From Devosia sp. SD17-2 (GTDB taxonomy: Bacteria > Pseudomonadota > Alphaproteobacteria > Rhizobiales > Devosiaceae): a DNA stretch of 64,000 nucleotides. A program made the translations under genes and the position numbers. The number at the start of each line of letters is the position of its first letter. Position 1 is the stretch's first letter. This document shows, one piece after another, positions 37,724-46,086 of the stretch. Location: assembly GCF_029201565.1 (NCBI RefSeq), contig NZ_CP104002.1, positions 1,629,001 to 1,693,000 on the forward strand, in the 5' to 3' direction. The notes beneath the pieces were generated by a model that was not told the DNA's origin, ran no database searches, and worked only from the letters and a program-made list of their open reading frames with translations.

Positions 37724-38338
37724 ATGTCCAAGCTCAAAGTCGGCGTCATCATCTCTTCCACCCGTCCCACCCGCTTCGGCGAAGTCCCCGCCAAGTGGAT
37801 CCTCGAGAAGGCCAATGCGCGCCCCGAGATCGAGGCAGAGATCGTTGACCTCCGTGATTTCGACCTGCCGTTCTTCGACGAAGCCGCGTCCAACGCCTGG
37901 ATGCCTTCGCAGAACCCCAATGCTGTAAAGTGGCAGAACAAGGTCGGCGAATTCGACGCCTTCATTTTTGTCGTCGCTGAATACAACCGCGCCATCACCG
38001 GTGCGCTGAAGAACGCTCTCGACCAGGCTTATGTCGAGTGGACCAAGAAGGCGTTCGGCGCTGTCGGCTATGGTTCGGTCGGTGCTGCCCGCGCCATCGA
38101 AAACCTGCGCACCATCGGTGTCGAGCTGCAGATGGCTTCGACCCGTTCGGCCGTTCATATCGCCGGCGCAGACTTCGTCTCCGTGCACCCTGGCTTTGGT
38201 GGCACCAAGTCGCTGAACGACCTTGAAGGCTCGATCGGCAACTCGACCAAGGACATGCTGGACCAGCTGATCTGGTGGGGCAATGCGACCAAGGCTGCCC
38301 GCAACGCCGAAGCCGACGTCGCCCAGGCTGCTGAATAA
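37724..38338 (+). CDS. NADPH-dependent FMN reductase family protein
   Basis: A 204-residue flavodoxin-fold oxidoreductase. The FMN phosphate-binding loop (GVIISSTRPTRFGE) and the flavin-binding segment FVVAEYNRAITGALKNALDQ match the NADPH-dependent FMN reductase/quinone reductase family. The physiological acceptor is unknown. The ATG at 37724 is decided by a strong AAGGAGGG eight bases upstream. Transcribed alone. Confidence 0.9.
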   Translation: MSKLKVGVIISSTRPTRFGEVPAKWILEKANARPEIEAEIVDLRDFDLPFFDEAASNAWMPSQNPNAVKWQNKVGEFDAFIFVVAEYNRAITGALKNALDQAYVEWTKKAFGAVGYGSVGAARAIENLRTIGVELQMASTRSAVHIAGADFVSVHPGFGGTKSLNDLEGSIGNSTKDMLDQLIWWGNATKAARNAEADVAQAAE

Positions 38339-38370
38339 GTTCGAAGGCCCAACAGTCTTCGTTTACCTGG

Positions 38371-38400
38371 CAGGGGTCGTTCCGGAAGGAGCGGCCCCTG
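38371..38400 (+). terminator. hairpin after the FMN reductase gene
   Basis: CAGGGGTCGTTCC pairs with GGAGCGGCCCCTG with two wobble or mismatched positions. It has no T-run and is a possible weak terminator. Confidence 0.4.
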
Positions 38401-38494
38401 ACTGGTTTGAACCAATCGCTTCTCGGAGTATTGTGTGTGGTGGGGCGCGGGTGTATAGCGGCGCCCGCCTTAGCAACAGAGAGCCCCGCTTCTG

Positions 38495-40417
38495 ATGACG
38501 CGTTCGAATACGTCCGGCCCGGAGGCCGGGGCGTTAGCGACCGACCAGGCCAGCCACGCAAAGTCCAATCTGCCCATCCTCACTCTGGGGGCTATCGGTG
38601 TCGTCTACGGCGATATCGGCACCAGTCCGATTTACGCCTTCCGCCAGGCCATGCATATCCGGCCCGGGGCAGCGTCGTCGCATCTCGAGATACTCGGGCT
38701 GCTCTCGCTCATTGTCTGGGCACTGACCCTCACCGTCGCGGTGAAATACGTCTTCTTCGTCACCCGCGCCGACAATAATGGCGAAGGCGGCACGCTGTCG
38801 TTGATGGCGCTGGCCCGAAAAACCTTTGCGAACCCGCCGATCTGGATCACCGTTCTCGGCGTTCTGGGGGCCGCGCTGTTCTTCGGCGATGCTATCATCA
38901 CGCCCGCCATCTCGGTGCTGTCAGCGGTTGAGGGACTTGATCTCGTGGCCCCCGGCATGGGGCGCTGGGTCGTGCCGATCACCCTTGTGCTGATCGTCGG
39001 CATCTTTGCGGTCCAGCGCTTCGGCACCGCCAAGGTGTCCATCGTCTTCGGCCCCGTCACCGCCATCTGGTTCCTCACCCTGGGCATTTCCGGGCTCTTT
39101 CATATCATCGACTATCCAGGTGTGCTTTGGGCGCTCAATCCGCTTCTCGGGGTCCAGTTCCTTGTCGACCATTTCGCCATCGCCTTTGTGGTCATGGGCG
39201 CGATCTTCCTCGCCGTCACCGGGGCTGAGGCGCTCTACGTCGATCTCGGCCATTTTGGGCGCAAGCCGATCGTTCTAGCCTGGTTCGGCCTGGTCTTCCC
39301 CTGCCTGCTGCTCAATTATTTCGGGCAGGGCGCCTATGTGCTCGAGCGCGGCATCGAGAATGTCGGCAGTCCGTTCTTCGAGATGCAGCCGCAATGGGCG
39401 CTGCTGCCCTTTGTCATTCTGGCGACCTGCGCCACCATCATCGCCAGCCAGGCTGTCATCACCGGCACGTTCAGCCTCGCCCAACAGGCCATCGCGCTCA
39501 ACATGCTGCCCCGCATGGTGGTCCAGCACACATCCGAAACCCAGAGCGGGCAAATCTACATGCCCCAGATCAACGCCATGCTGATGCTCGGCGTGCTGGT
39601 TCTGGTGGTTGTTTTCGGCAGCTCCGCGGCGCTCTCGAACGCTTATGGCATCGCCGTATCGGGCGTCATGGGGGTCACGCTGGCGCTTCTCGTCGTCGTC
39701 ATGTGGCGCAACTGGAAGTGGCCACCCATTGCGGTGGTGCTGTTCGGCCTCGTCTTCCTCATCATCGACGGCACCTTCTTTGCCGCCAATGCCGCAAAAC
39801 TCTTCCAGGGTGGCTGGGTGCCGGCAGCGGTTGCCGTCGTGGTGGCACTCGTCATGTGGAGCTGGATGGCCGGCCGCCGCCGCCTCTCGGACAAGACCCG
39901 TCGTGATGAAGTGCCGCTGCAGTTCCTCGTCGATAATCTCGCTCGCAAGAAGCCGACGACCGTGCCGGGCACGGCCATCTTCCTCACCAGCGATATCGAG
40001 GGCGCGCCAACGGCGCTGCTGCACAGTCTCAAGCATTACAAGGTGCTGCATGAGCAGAACGTCATCCTCACCGTGCGGACCTCGGTCTCGCCCCGCGTGC
40101 CGGACGACGAGAAGGTGACCATCGACGCCTACAACGAGCTGTTCTCACGCGTCATCGTCACCTTCGGCTACATGGAAACGCCTAATATCCCGAAGGCGCT
40201 GGTGCTGGCGCGAAAACTGGGGTGGAAGTTCGATATCATGTCGACCTCGTTCTTCCTCTCCCGACGTTCGCTGAAAATCGGCCAGAAAACCGGCCTCCTG
40301 CGGTTCTGGCAGGATCGCGTCTTCATCCGTCTGGCGCGCAATGCCAGCGACGCGACGGAATATTTCCATATCCCCACCGGACGCGTGGTGGAGATCGGCA
40401 CGCAGGTGGTGATGTAG
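38495..40417 (+). CDS. kup: potassium transporter Kup
   Basis: A 640-residue K+/H+ symporter of the KUP/HAK/KT family. The N-terminal signature GAIGVVYGDIGTSPIYAFRQA is present, then about 12 helices (for example VLGVLGAALFFGDAIITPAISVLSAVEG and GQGAYVLERG) and a cytosolic C-terminal domain (from about 480) ending in PTGRVVEIGTQVVM. Length is typical. It is a single gene with only 12 bases to the convergent neighbour. Confidence 0.96.
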   Translation: MTRSNTSGPEAGALATDQASHAKSNLPILTLGAIGVVYGDIGTSPIYAFRQAMHIRPGAASSHLEILGLLSLIVWALTLTVAVKYVFFVTRADNNGEGGTLSLMALARKTFANPPIWITVLGVLGAALFFGDAIITPAISVLSAVEGLDLVAPGMGRWVVPITLVLIVGIFAVQRFGTAKVSIVFGPVTAIWFLTLGISGLFHIIDYPGVLWALNPLLGVQFLVDHFAIAFVVMGAIFLAVTGAEALYVDLGHFGRKPIVLAWFGLVFPCLLLNYFGQGAYVLERGIENVGSPFFEMQPQWALLPFVILATCATIIASQAVITGTFSLAQQAIALNMLPRMVVQHTSETQSGQIYMPQINAMLMLGVLVLVVVFGSSAALSNAYGIAVSGVMGVTLALLVVVMWRNWKWPPIAVVLFGLVFLIIDGTFFAANAAKLFQGGWVPAAVAVVVALVMWSWMAGRRRLSDKTRRDEVPLQFLVDNLARKKPTTVPGTAIFLTSDIEGAPTALLHSLKHYKVLHEQNVILTVRTSVSPRVPDDEKVTIDAYNELFSRVIVTFGYMETPNIPKALVLARKLGWKFDIMSTSFFLSRRSLKIGQKTGLLRFWQDRVFIRLARNASDATEYFHIPTGRVVEIGTQVVM

Positions 40418-40429
40418 GCGGGCTTTTGC

Positions 40430-40851
40430 CTACTTCACCATGTCCGGGCAGACATATGGCACCTCGGCCGGCGCGAACCGTTGCTCAAGCACTTCCGCGC
40501 CGAGCTTGAGATTGAGCACAAGCTCGGTCTCGGAGAGAGCGGCAATGTCGGCCGCAATGGTCATGCCGTATTCCTCCCAGGAGATCTCGCTCTCGGAGAC
40601 CTGCTGCCAGCGCGAGAGCCGGTAGGTCTCCCAGCAGCTGTCGGACACCAGCGTGCCGTCCTCGAGGAAGATATGCATGACCCCAGGAAGGCCGGAGTCG
40701 TCGTCCTGCCGCACCCACACCTTGTTGAGAAGCGGGGTGCGCGGTCTTCCCCTTCAACGCCTGGTTCTGCGCTGTCCTGAGCCATTGCAGGGCCTCCGGC
40801 AGCAAAGCCGCAGGCGGTGATCAGGGCCAGAATGGCGGCCTTGGTGTCCAT
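40430..40851 (-). pseudogene. small secreted protein gene split by a frameshift
   Basis: The frame starting at ATG 40851 gives a signal peptide (MDTKAAILALITACGFAAGG then PAMAQDSAEP) and then runs into an unlikely Arg/Thr-rich tail. From about 40740 another minus-strand frame continues with plausible protein (TPLLNKVWVRQDDDSGLPGV, MHIFLEDGTLVSDSCWETYR) to the stop at 40430. Start to stop is 422 bases, so two extra bases or one missing base break a protein of about 140 residues. A CGCGC stretch at the junction is the likely site. Either a recent pseudogene or a sequencing error. Family unknown. Confidence 0.65.
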
Positions 40852-40883
40852 GTCAGTCTCCTGCTCGTGTGGCGTCAAGCAAG

Positions 40884-40916
40884 CGCCGCCATCACGGCAA
40901 AAGTGGGATGGCGGCG
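40884..40916. terminator. hairpin downstream of the oxidoreductase gene
   Basis: A ten-bp perfect stem CGCCGCCATC/GATGGCGGCG with a 13-base loop lies after the stop of the minus-strand oxidoreductase. It lacks a clear T-run. Confidence 0.4.
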
Positions 40917-40938
40917 TTCAGGGTTCTGTCAGGAAAGT

Positions 40939-42060
40939 CTAGCTGCGGATGCCCAGCACCTTGTCCCGGCCAACGACACGACGCGTCTGAATCGGCCAGA
41001 GTGAATAATCGTCTTCCAGCAAGCGGGCTGCGTGAGCCGCCCAATTGGGATCATCGAGCGCCCCACGGGCGAGGGCGATGAAGTCGGCCTCGCCATCGAC
41101 CAGAATGCGTTCAGCCTCGTGGATGTCGCCGAGGAGCCCGACAGCCATGGTCGGGATGCCGGCGCCGTCGCGGACCGCCTTGGCGAAGGGGACCTGATAG
41201 CCCGCCGCCGAAACGATCTGCCCTTGTGCAAACCCGCCGCTGGAGCAGTCGATGGCGTCAACGCCACGCGCCTTGAGTTCGCGCGCGAGCACGACGCTGT
41301 CCTCGACAGTCCAGCCGCCCTCGGCATTGTCACTGACCGAAAGCCGGGCGAGCAGGGGCTTTTCGGCCGGCCAGACTGCGCGGACGGCCTCTGTGACTTC
41401 CAGCACCAGCCGCATCCGGTTTTCAAGGCTGCCGCCATATTCATCGGTACGGAAATTGGCCAATGGCGACAGGAACTGGTTGAGGAGGTAACCATGGGCA
41501 GCGTGGATTTCGACAGTGTCGAAACCGGCCTTATCGGCGCGGCGCGCAGCGTCCACAAAGCCTTCGATCACGCGACGGATGCCTGCCTTGTCGAGCGCCG
41601 TCGGCACCTGGTAGTCGCTGTCATTGGGGTCATGGGACACGGCGCTCGGTGCAACCGGCGTCCAGTGCTCATAGCCGGCAGCCTTGCGCTGCTCTTCGGT
41701 CGCAAGGTCTTCCGGCCCGCGCCAGGACACGGAAGTCGAGGCCTTGCGGCCTGCATGGGCCAGCTGGATACCGGCCGCAGCGCCCTGGCTGTGGAGGAAA
41801 TCCACGATACGGGCGAGGGGGGCGATATGCTCGTCCTTCCAGATGCCGAGGTCGCCATAGCTGATGCGCCCTTCCGGGACGACGCCGCTGGCCTCCAGAA
41901 CAACAAGCCCGAACCCGCCCATGGCGAAGCGTCCGAGATGGACCATGTGCCAGTCATTCACGAAGCCGTCGATGGCAGAATACTGGCACATCGGCGCCAC
42001 GACGGTGCGGTTGCGCAGGGTCAGATCGCGCAGGGCGATGGGGGAGAAAAGCTTTGTCAT
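40939..42060 (-). CDS. NADH:flavin oxidoreductase, Old Yellow Enzyme family (YqjM-like)
   Basis: A 373-residue FMN-dependent ene-reductase of the thermophilic-like/YqjM class. Visible: VVAPMCQYSA with the flavin-modulating Cys, GIQLAHAGRKAS, the substrate-binding His pair context EIHAAHGYLLNQFLSPLAN, RTDEYGGSLENRMR and ADFIALARGALDDPNW (phosphate binding). It reduces activated C=C bonds in vitro in known members; the natural substrate is unknown. ATG at 42060 is chosen because it opens the canonical LFSPIALRDLTLRNR. Divergent from the hydrolase gene. Confidence 0.93.
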   Translation of the reverse strand: MTKLFSPIALRDLTLRNRTVVAPMCQYSAIDGFVNDWHMVHLGRFAMGGFGLVVLEASGVVPEGRISYGDLGIWKDEHIAPLARIVDFLHSQGAAAGIQLAHAGRKASTSVSWRGPEDLATEEQRKAAGYEHWTPVAPSAVSHDPNDSDYQVPTALDKAGIRRVIEGFVDAARRADKAGFDTVEIHAAHGYLLNQFLSPLANFRTDEYGGSLENRMRLVLEVTEAVRAVWPAEKPLLARLSVSDNAEGGWTVEDSVVLARELKARGVDAIDCSSGGFAQGQIVSAAGYQVPFAKAVRDGAGIPTMAVGLLGDIHEAERILVDGEADFIALARGALDDPNWAAHAARLLEDDYSLWPIQTRRVVGRDKVLGIRS

Positions 42061-42237
42061 GAGGTCTCGCTGGGCGGTTGGGATGAAATACATGCACATC
42101 GGACAGTTCATCGGCAAGTGCCGATGAAGGAAAAGACAGGCGTTCGACGATAAACATTTGTGGTCATCGCGCCGGGCGGCATGGCACCGTGCCAATCGCT
42201 CGGCTAGGCTCGGGCGAGGAGATTGGGGGAGAAGACC

Positions 42238-43131
42238 ATGAGCATCACGAGAGCGCGTTTCGCCGAGCTTGTCGGCCTTGCAGAGCCACAGATTTCCCTT
42301 CTGTCGCACCGCGTTGAGGACATGGGCGACTATACGATCGAACATCTCCGCTTCCGTCTCGGCGAAGAGGAGGTGCGCGGCATTCTCACCCGGCCGAGCA
42401 GAGAAGGTGGGCGCCACCCGGCAATCCTCTACGGTCATTCCCACGGCGGGGGTTATGCCATCGGCGCTAGGGAACTTCTCGATGGCCGCGAATATCTCCT
42501 TGATCCGCTGGGTCCGGTCTTTGCCCGCGCCGGCTATGTTACCCTTTGCATCGACATGCCGATCTTCGGGCAGCGCGCCAGCGTCAGTGAAAGCTTTGCG
42601 GCCAAGGCGTTGCTTTGGCATGGCAAATCGCTGTTCGGGCAGATGCTCTCGGACCATGCCGCGGCACTGACCTATCTCGCCGGTCGCGACGATGTCGACG
42701 CCAGCCGGATCGGCGCGTTCGGGATTTCCATGGGGTGCGCGCTGAGCTATTGGCTGGCCGCGCTTGATCCGCGCATTGCCGCCGTCGCCCATCTCTGCTG
42801 CTTTGCTGATTTCCGCACCATGATCGAGCTGGGCGCGCACGACGGCCACGGCATCTATCTCACCGTCCCGGGCCTCTTGAAGGAGACCGACTGCGGGGGG
42901 ATTGCTGCTCTGGTCGCGCCGCGCCCGCAATTGGTCTGCATCGGCGAGGCCGACAATCTGACCCCACCGGAAGCCGTCGCCCGCGCCTGGTCGGAGCTCG
43001 CACCCGCTTATGCGAAAAATCCCGAGATGCTCGAGAAGATCAGCGAGCCCGACGTCGGCCATCGCGAGACGCCGCGCATCCGGGAAGCCGTTCTCGCCTT
43101 TTTCGGCCGCCATCTCGCGGCGACCACCTGA
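42238..43131 (+). CDS. alpha/beta hydrolase (dienelactone-hydrolase-like)
   Basis: A 297-residue cytosolic alpha/beta hydrolase. The nucleophile elbow is GISMG, the oxyanion region HSHGGGYAIG, the probable acid Asp in CIGEADNLTPPE and the His in DVGHRETPRI. Known relatives include acetyl-esterases and dienelactone hydrolases; the substrate is unknown. The ATG at 42238 follows GGGGAGAAG. It ends four bases before the convergent iron permease gene. Confidence 0.87.
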   Translation: MSITRARFAELVGLAEPQISLLSHRVEDMGDYTIEHLRFRLGEEEVRGILTRPSREGGRHPAILYGHSHGGGYAIGARELLDGREYLLDPLGPVFARAGYVTLCIDMPIFGQRASVSESFAAKALLWHGKSLFGQMLSDHAAALTYLAGRDDVDASRIGAFGISMGCALSYWLAALDPRIAAVAHLCCFADFRTMIELGAHDGHGIYLTVPGLLKETDCGGIAALVAPRPQLVCIGEADNLTPPEAVARAWSELAPAYAKNPEMLEKISEPDVGHRETPRIREAVLAFFGRHLAATT

Positions 43132-43134
43132 GGG

Positions 43135-44868
43135 CTAGGCCTGATCGGTAGAGAGGGTCGTGGGATGGGCGTGGTCGCCCGCAGCATGGGTCGGCCGCGC
43201 CACGCCTGCGGCCCGGCCTGTCCGTGCCAGCAGGATCACCGGCAGGATACCGATCAACACCAGGATCAGCGCCGCCAGCGCCGCATCTTCATAGGTGCCC
43301 CGCGCGGCCTCGCCGTAAAGCAGCGTGGCCAGCGTTTCAAAATTCAGCGGCCGCAGCAAAAGGGTTGCCGGCAATTCCTTCATGCAATCCACGAAGACCA
43401 GCAGCCCCGCGGCGACAATGGCGGTGCGCGAGAGCGGCAGGTGGATATGCAACATGGTCCCGGTTGCGCTCTGGCCCAGTGTGCGCGAGGCATGATCGAA
43501 CGAGGGCGGGATGCGGCTGAGGCCCGCCTCGATGCCGCCGGTGGAAATGGCGAGGAAGCGCGCGGTATAGGCGTAGACCAGCGCAACGCCCGAACCGAGC
43601 AACAGCAGCCCCGTCGACCAGCCAAAATTCTCGCGGAAAAAGCCGTCGAGCGTCCTGTCAAACGCCGCAACCGGCACGAGAATGCCAATCGCCAAGACAG
43701 TGCCTGGCACGGCGTAACCGAGCGTCGCGATACGGGCGAGCGCGGCGCTCAACCGACCGGGTCGCAGCCGCCCGGCATAGGCGGTGGCAAAGCCGAGCAC
43801 CAGCACCACCAGCATGGCAATGGCCGAAACGCTGACGGTGTTGATGGCGGCGCGCACCAGCGGCGCCGAGAGCCCGGCGAATTCGAGCCGTCTCACTGCC
43901 GCGACGATGAGATATAGAGCCGGTCCGGCAAAACCGATGAGGATCGGCGTCAGGCCCAGCCCCAGGGCGACCAGCGCCTTCAGCCCTGTCAGTTTCTCGG
44001 GAGTCATGGCCCTTGCCCGCTGCGCATTGGAAGCAAAGCGCTGATTGCGCCGCGCCCAGCGCTCCATGACGAGAAGAGCGATCACGATGACCAGCATGGC
44101 CAGCGCAATCTGCGCCGCGCCGGCCAGATCGGTGCGCACGATCCAGGTCGTATAGACCGAGGCCGTCATGGTGCGGATGCCAAGGAACTGGGCCGCGCCC
44201 ACGTCATTGAGCACTTCCATCAGCACCAGCGACACGCCGACAGCAATTGCCGGCCGCGCCAGAGGGAGGGCGACACGCCAGAACACGGCATTGCGGCTGA
44301 CTCCCAGCGTGCGCGACACTTCTACCAGATTGGCAGCCTGGGTGAGGAACATCGCCCGGGCGGTGAGATAGACATAGGGGTAGAGCACAAAGCCGAAAAC
44401 AAGGATCGCGCCCCACATGGACCGGATGTCGGGCAGGCGGAATTCTCGTGGGCTCGAATAGCCGAGAATGTAGCGCATCGCCCCCTGCACCGGGCCGAGC
44501 GGGCTTAGAATGTCGAGATAGGCGTAGGCCATGATATAGGTCGGCACCGCCAGCGGCAGCAGCAGCGCCCATTCGATCACGCCGCGCCCCTTGAAATCAT
44601 AGGCCGACACGATCCATGCCGCGCCCGTGCCGACGCAGGTGGCGATGATGCCGGTGCCGACCAGCAGCACAGCCGTGTTCCAGGCCGATTGCGGCAGCAC
44701 ATGAACCAACACATGTCCCCAGAGCGCGCCGGTGTCGGCGAAAGCCGTCAGCGCGATCGTTGTGATGGGCAAAAGCGCAAGGGCCGCGGCGGCAAGAGCC
44801 AGCGCGGTCCAGGGGTTGATGGCGATGTAGGGCCGACGCGCGGTGCGTCCCAAGGCAATCTGGCTCAT
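43135..44868 (-). CDS. ferric-iron ABC transporter permease (fused, FbpB-like)
   Basis: A 577-residue inner-membrane permease made of two fused halves, about 12 helices. Each half carries an EAA-type ATPase contact loop: EVSRTLGVSRNAVFWRVALPLARPAI in the first and DHASRTLGQSATGTMLHIHLPLSRTAI in the second. This fused design is typical of Fe3+ permeases FbpB/AfuB/SfuB. It is the last gene after the ATPase and binding-protein genes. A perfect GC-rich hairpin followed by TTTT lies just before its start codon, and no Shine-Dalgarno sequence is obvious, so expression is probably lower than that of the binding protein. Confidence 0.92.
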   Translation of the reverse strand: MSQIALGRTARRPYIAINPWTALALAAAALALLPITTIALTAFADTGALWGHVLVHVLPQSAWNTAVLLVGTGIIATCVGTGAAWIVSAYDFKGRGVIEWALLLPLAVPTYIMAYAYLDILSPLGPVQGAMRYILGYSSPREFRLPDIRSMWGAILVFGFVLYPYVYLTARAMFLTQAANLVEVSRTLGVSRNAVFWRVALPLARPAIAVGVSLVLMEVLNDVGAAQFLGIRTMTASVYTTWIVRTDLAGAAQIALAMLVIVIALLVMERWARRNQRFASNAQRARAMTPEKLTGLKALVALGLGLTPILIGFAGPALYLIVAAVRRLEFAGLSAPLVRAAINTVSVSAIAMLVVLVLGFATAYAGRLRPGRLSAALARIATLGYAVPGTVLAIGILVPVAAFDRTLDGFFRENFGWSTGLLLLGSGVALVYAYTARFLAISTGGIEAGLSRIPPSFDHASRTLGQSATGTMLHIHLPLSRTAIVAAGLLVFVDCMKELPATLLLRPLNFETLATLLYGEAARGTYEDAALAALILVLIGILPVILLARTGRAAGVARPTHAAGDHAHPTTLSTDQA

Positions 44869-44871
44869 GGG

Positions 44872-44901
44872 AAAAGTCTGCGGCGGGCGAACCCGCCGCA
44901 G
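44872..44901 (-). terminator. intercistronic hairpin with short T-run between binding protein and permease
   Basis: On the minus strand a perfect ten-bp stem CTGCGGCGGG/CCCGCCGCAG with a TTCG tetraloop is followed by ACTTTT. It lies between the iron-binding protein and permease genes and would partially terminate transcription or protect the upstream message. Confidence 0.7.
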
Positions 44902-44908
44902 TGTCGGT

Positions 44909-45934
44909 TCAATTGAAGGTGTCGAAATTGACTTCGTCGACCAGCTCGCTGGCGCGGGTCCGATAAGGCAGGACCTCGGTCAGCGCCATGCTGTCGGGCG
45001 TCAACGTACCGATGCCGGCGATGATCGGGTGTACTTCGGCCTTGGCGTTGACCGGGTGCTCGAAATTGGCCTCCGCATAGAGCTTCTGGGCCGGCTCGGA
45101 GACGAGATATTCGAGAAGCTTGACCGCTTCGTCGCGATGCGGCGCATGAGCGGCCACGCCGGCGCCGGAGATGTTCACCAGCGTTCCACCATTTTCGAAC
45201 GTGGGCAGGATCACCTTGATCGCATCGGCCCATGCCTTCTGCTCGTCGCCACCGGCGCCGCTGGTCATCAGCCCGTAGTAATAGGAGTTGGCAACGGCGA
45301 TGTCACAGATGCCGGCCGCGATGTCGCGGGCCCCGTCACGGTCACCACCAGCGGCAACGCGGGCCTGATTGGCCTTGACGCCTTCGAGCCAGGTGCGGGC
45401 CTCTTCCTCGCCATGCTTGGCGATATAGGCCGCGATCATTGCCGTATTATAGGGATGCTGACCCGAGCGGATGCAGAGACGGCCGCGCCATTCCTCATCG
45501 GCCAGTTGCTCATAGGTGATGGCGTCGAGATCGAGGTTCTTGGCGGCGTAGACAACGCGCGCGCGGCCGGACAGGCCGAACCAGTTGCCGTCGGGATCAC
45601 GCAGGGATTCCGGGACAGTTGCCTCGAGGATGTCGGACTGCACCGCCTGGGTCAGGCCGGCATTGACCAGGTCGATAAGCGCGCCGAAATCAACGGTCAT
45701 CAGCAGATCTGCCGGGGAGCTTTCGCCCTCCGCCTTGACGCGCTCGATCAGCCCGTCCTGCAGGAATACGGTATTCACCTTCACACCGGTCTCGGTGGTG
45801 AACGCATCGAGGATGGGCTGAATGAGGCCCGGCTCGCGCGTGGTGTAGATATTGACCTCCTGGGCCAGGGCCGGCACGGCGCAGCCCAGAACCAAAAAGC
45901 TCGCGGCGCTCAGAATTCCTGCAATTCTTGTCAA
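44909..45934 (-). CDS. Fe3+ ABC transporter substrate-binding protein (FbpA-like)
   Basis: Periplasmic ferric-iron-binding protein of about 341 residues. A signal peptide (LTRIAGILSAASFLVLGCAV then PALAQE) precedes VNIYTTREPGLIQPILDAF and GKVRVGTVDS-type lobes. The consecutive tyrosines in VANSYYYGLM match the Tyr pair that coordinates Fe3+ in FbpA/FutA proteins. The start is probably TTG 45934, decided by GAGGAG upstream and by the signal peptide; the ATG at 46009 would add 25 residues and put the promoter inside the gene. RirA- and Irr-type sites lie upstream. Confidence 0.92.
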   Translation of the reverse strand: MTRIAGILSAASFLVLGCAVPALAQEVNIYTTREPGLIQPILDAFTTETGVKVNTVFLQDGLIERVKAEGESSPADLLMTVDFGALIDLVNAGLTQAVQSDILEATVPESLRDPDGNWFGLSGRARVVYAAKNLDLDAITYEQLADEEWRGRLCIRSGQHPYNTAMIAAYIAKHGEEEARTWLEGVKANQARVAAGGDRDGARDIAAGICDIAVANSYYYGLMTSGAGGDEQKAWADAIKVILPTFENGGTLVNISGAGVAAHAPHRDEAVKLLEYLVSEPAQKLYAEANFEHPVNAKAEVHPIIAGIGTLTPDSMALTEVLPYRTRASELVDEVNFDTFN

Positions 45935-46000
45935 AATAGTCTCCTCTTGGTGCACAGCATCAAGGGCGGCGGAGGCCTGTTTTCGCGCCCATACCGGCGC

Positions 46001-46028
46001 ATTACTCATGCCTGACTTTTGAAGTCAA
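46001..46028 (-). promoter_or_regulatory. predicted promoter of the iron-binding protein gene
   Basis: Minus strand TTGACT (46028-46023), a 16-base spacer and AGTAAT (46006-46001). The -35 hexamer lies inside the TGA-N9-TCA motif, so a bound regulator would block RNA polymerase. Confidence 0.5.
46013..46027. promoter_or_regulatory. IRO-type (RirA) iron operator
   Basis: TGACTTTTGAAGTCA is an exact TGA-N9-TCA palindrome, the iron-responsive operator bound by RirA in Rhizobiales. RirA represses iron-uptake genes when iron is sufficient. Its position over the predicted -35 of the binding-protein gene fits repression. Confidence 0.75.
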
Positions 46029-46044
46029 GTAATATTCGCGCAGA

Positions 46045-46059
46045 TTAGAACTGTTCTAA
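46045..46059. promoter_or_regulatory. ICE-type (Irr) iron-control element
   Basis: TTAGAACTGTTCTAA is a perfect palindrome fitting the Irr iron-control element core TTAGAA-N3-TTCTAA. It lies 17 bases upstream of the RirA-type site. Irr acts under low iron; an ICE upstream of the promoter would be consistent with activation. Confidence 0.75.
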
Positions 46060-46086
46060 CCTTTTGAATGTGCTGAACTATTTGGC

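Noticed and set aside
42223..43113. Extension of the oxidoreductase frame to 43113 on the minus strand
   Set aside because: The family N-terminus begins at 42060; the rest is the complement of the alpha/beta hydrolase gene.
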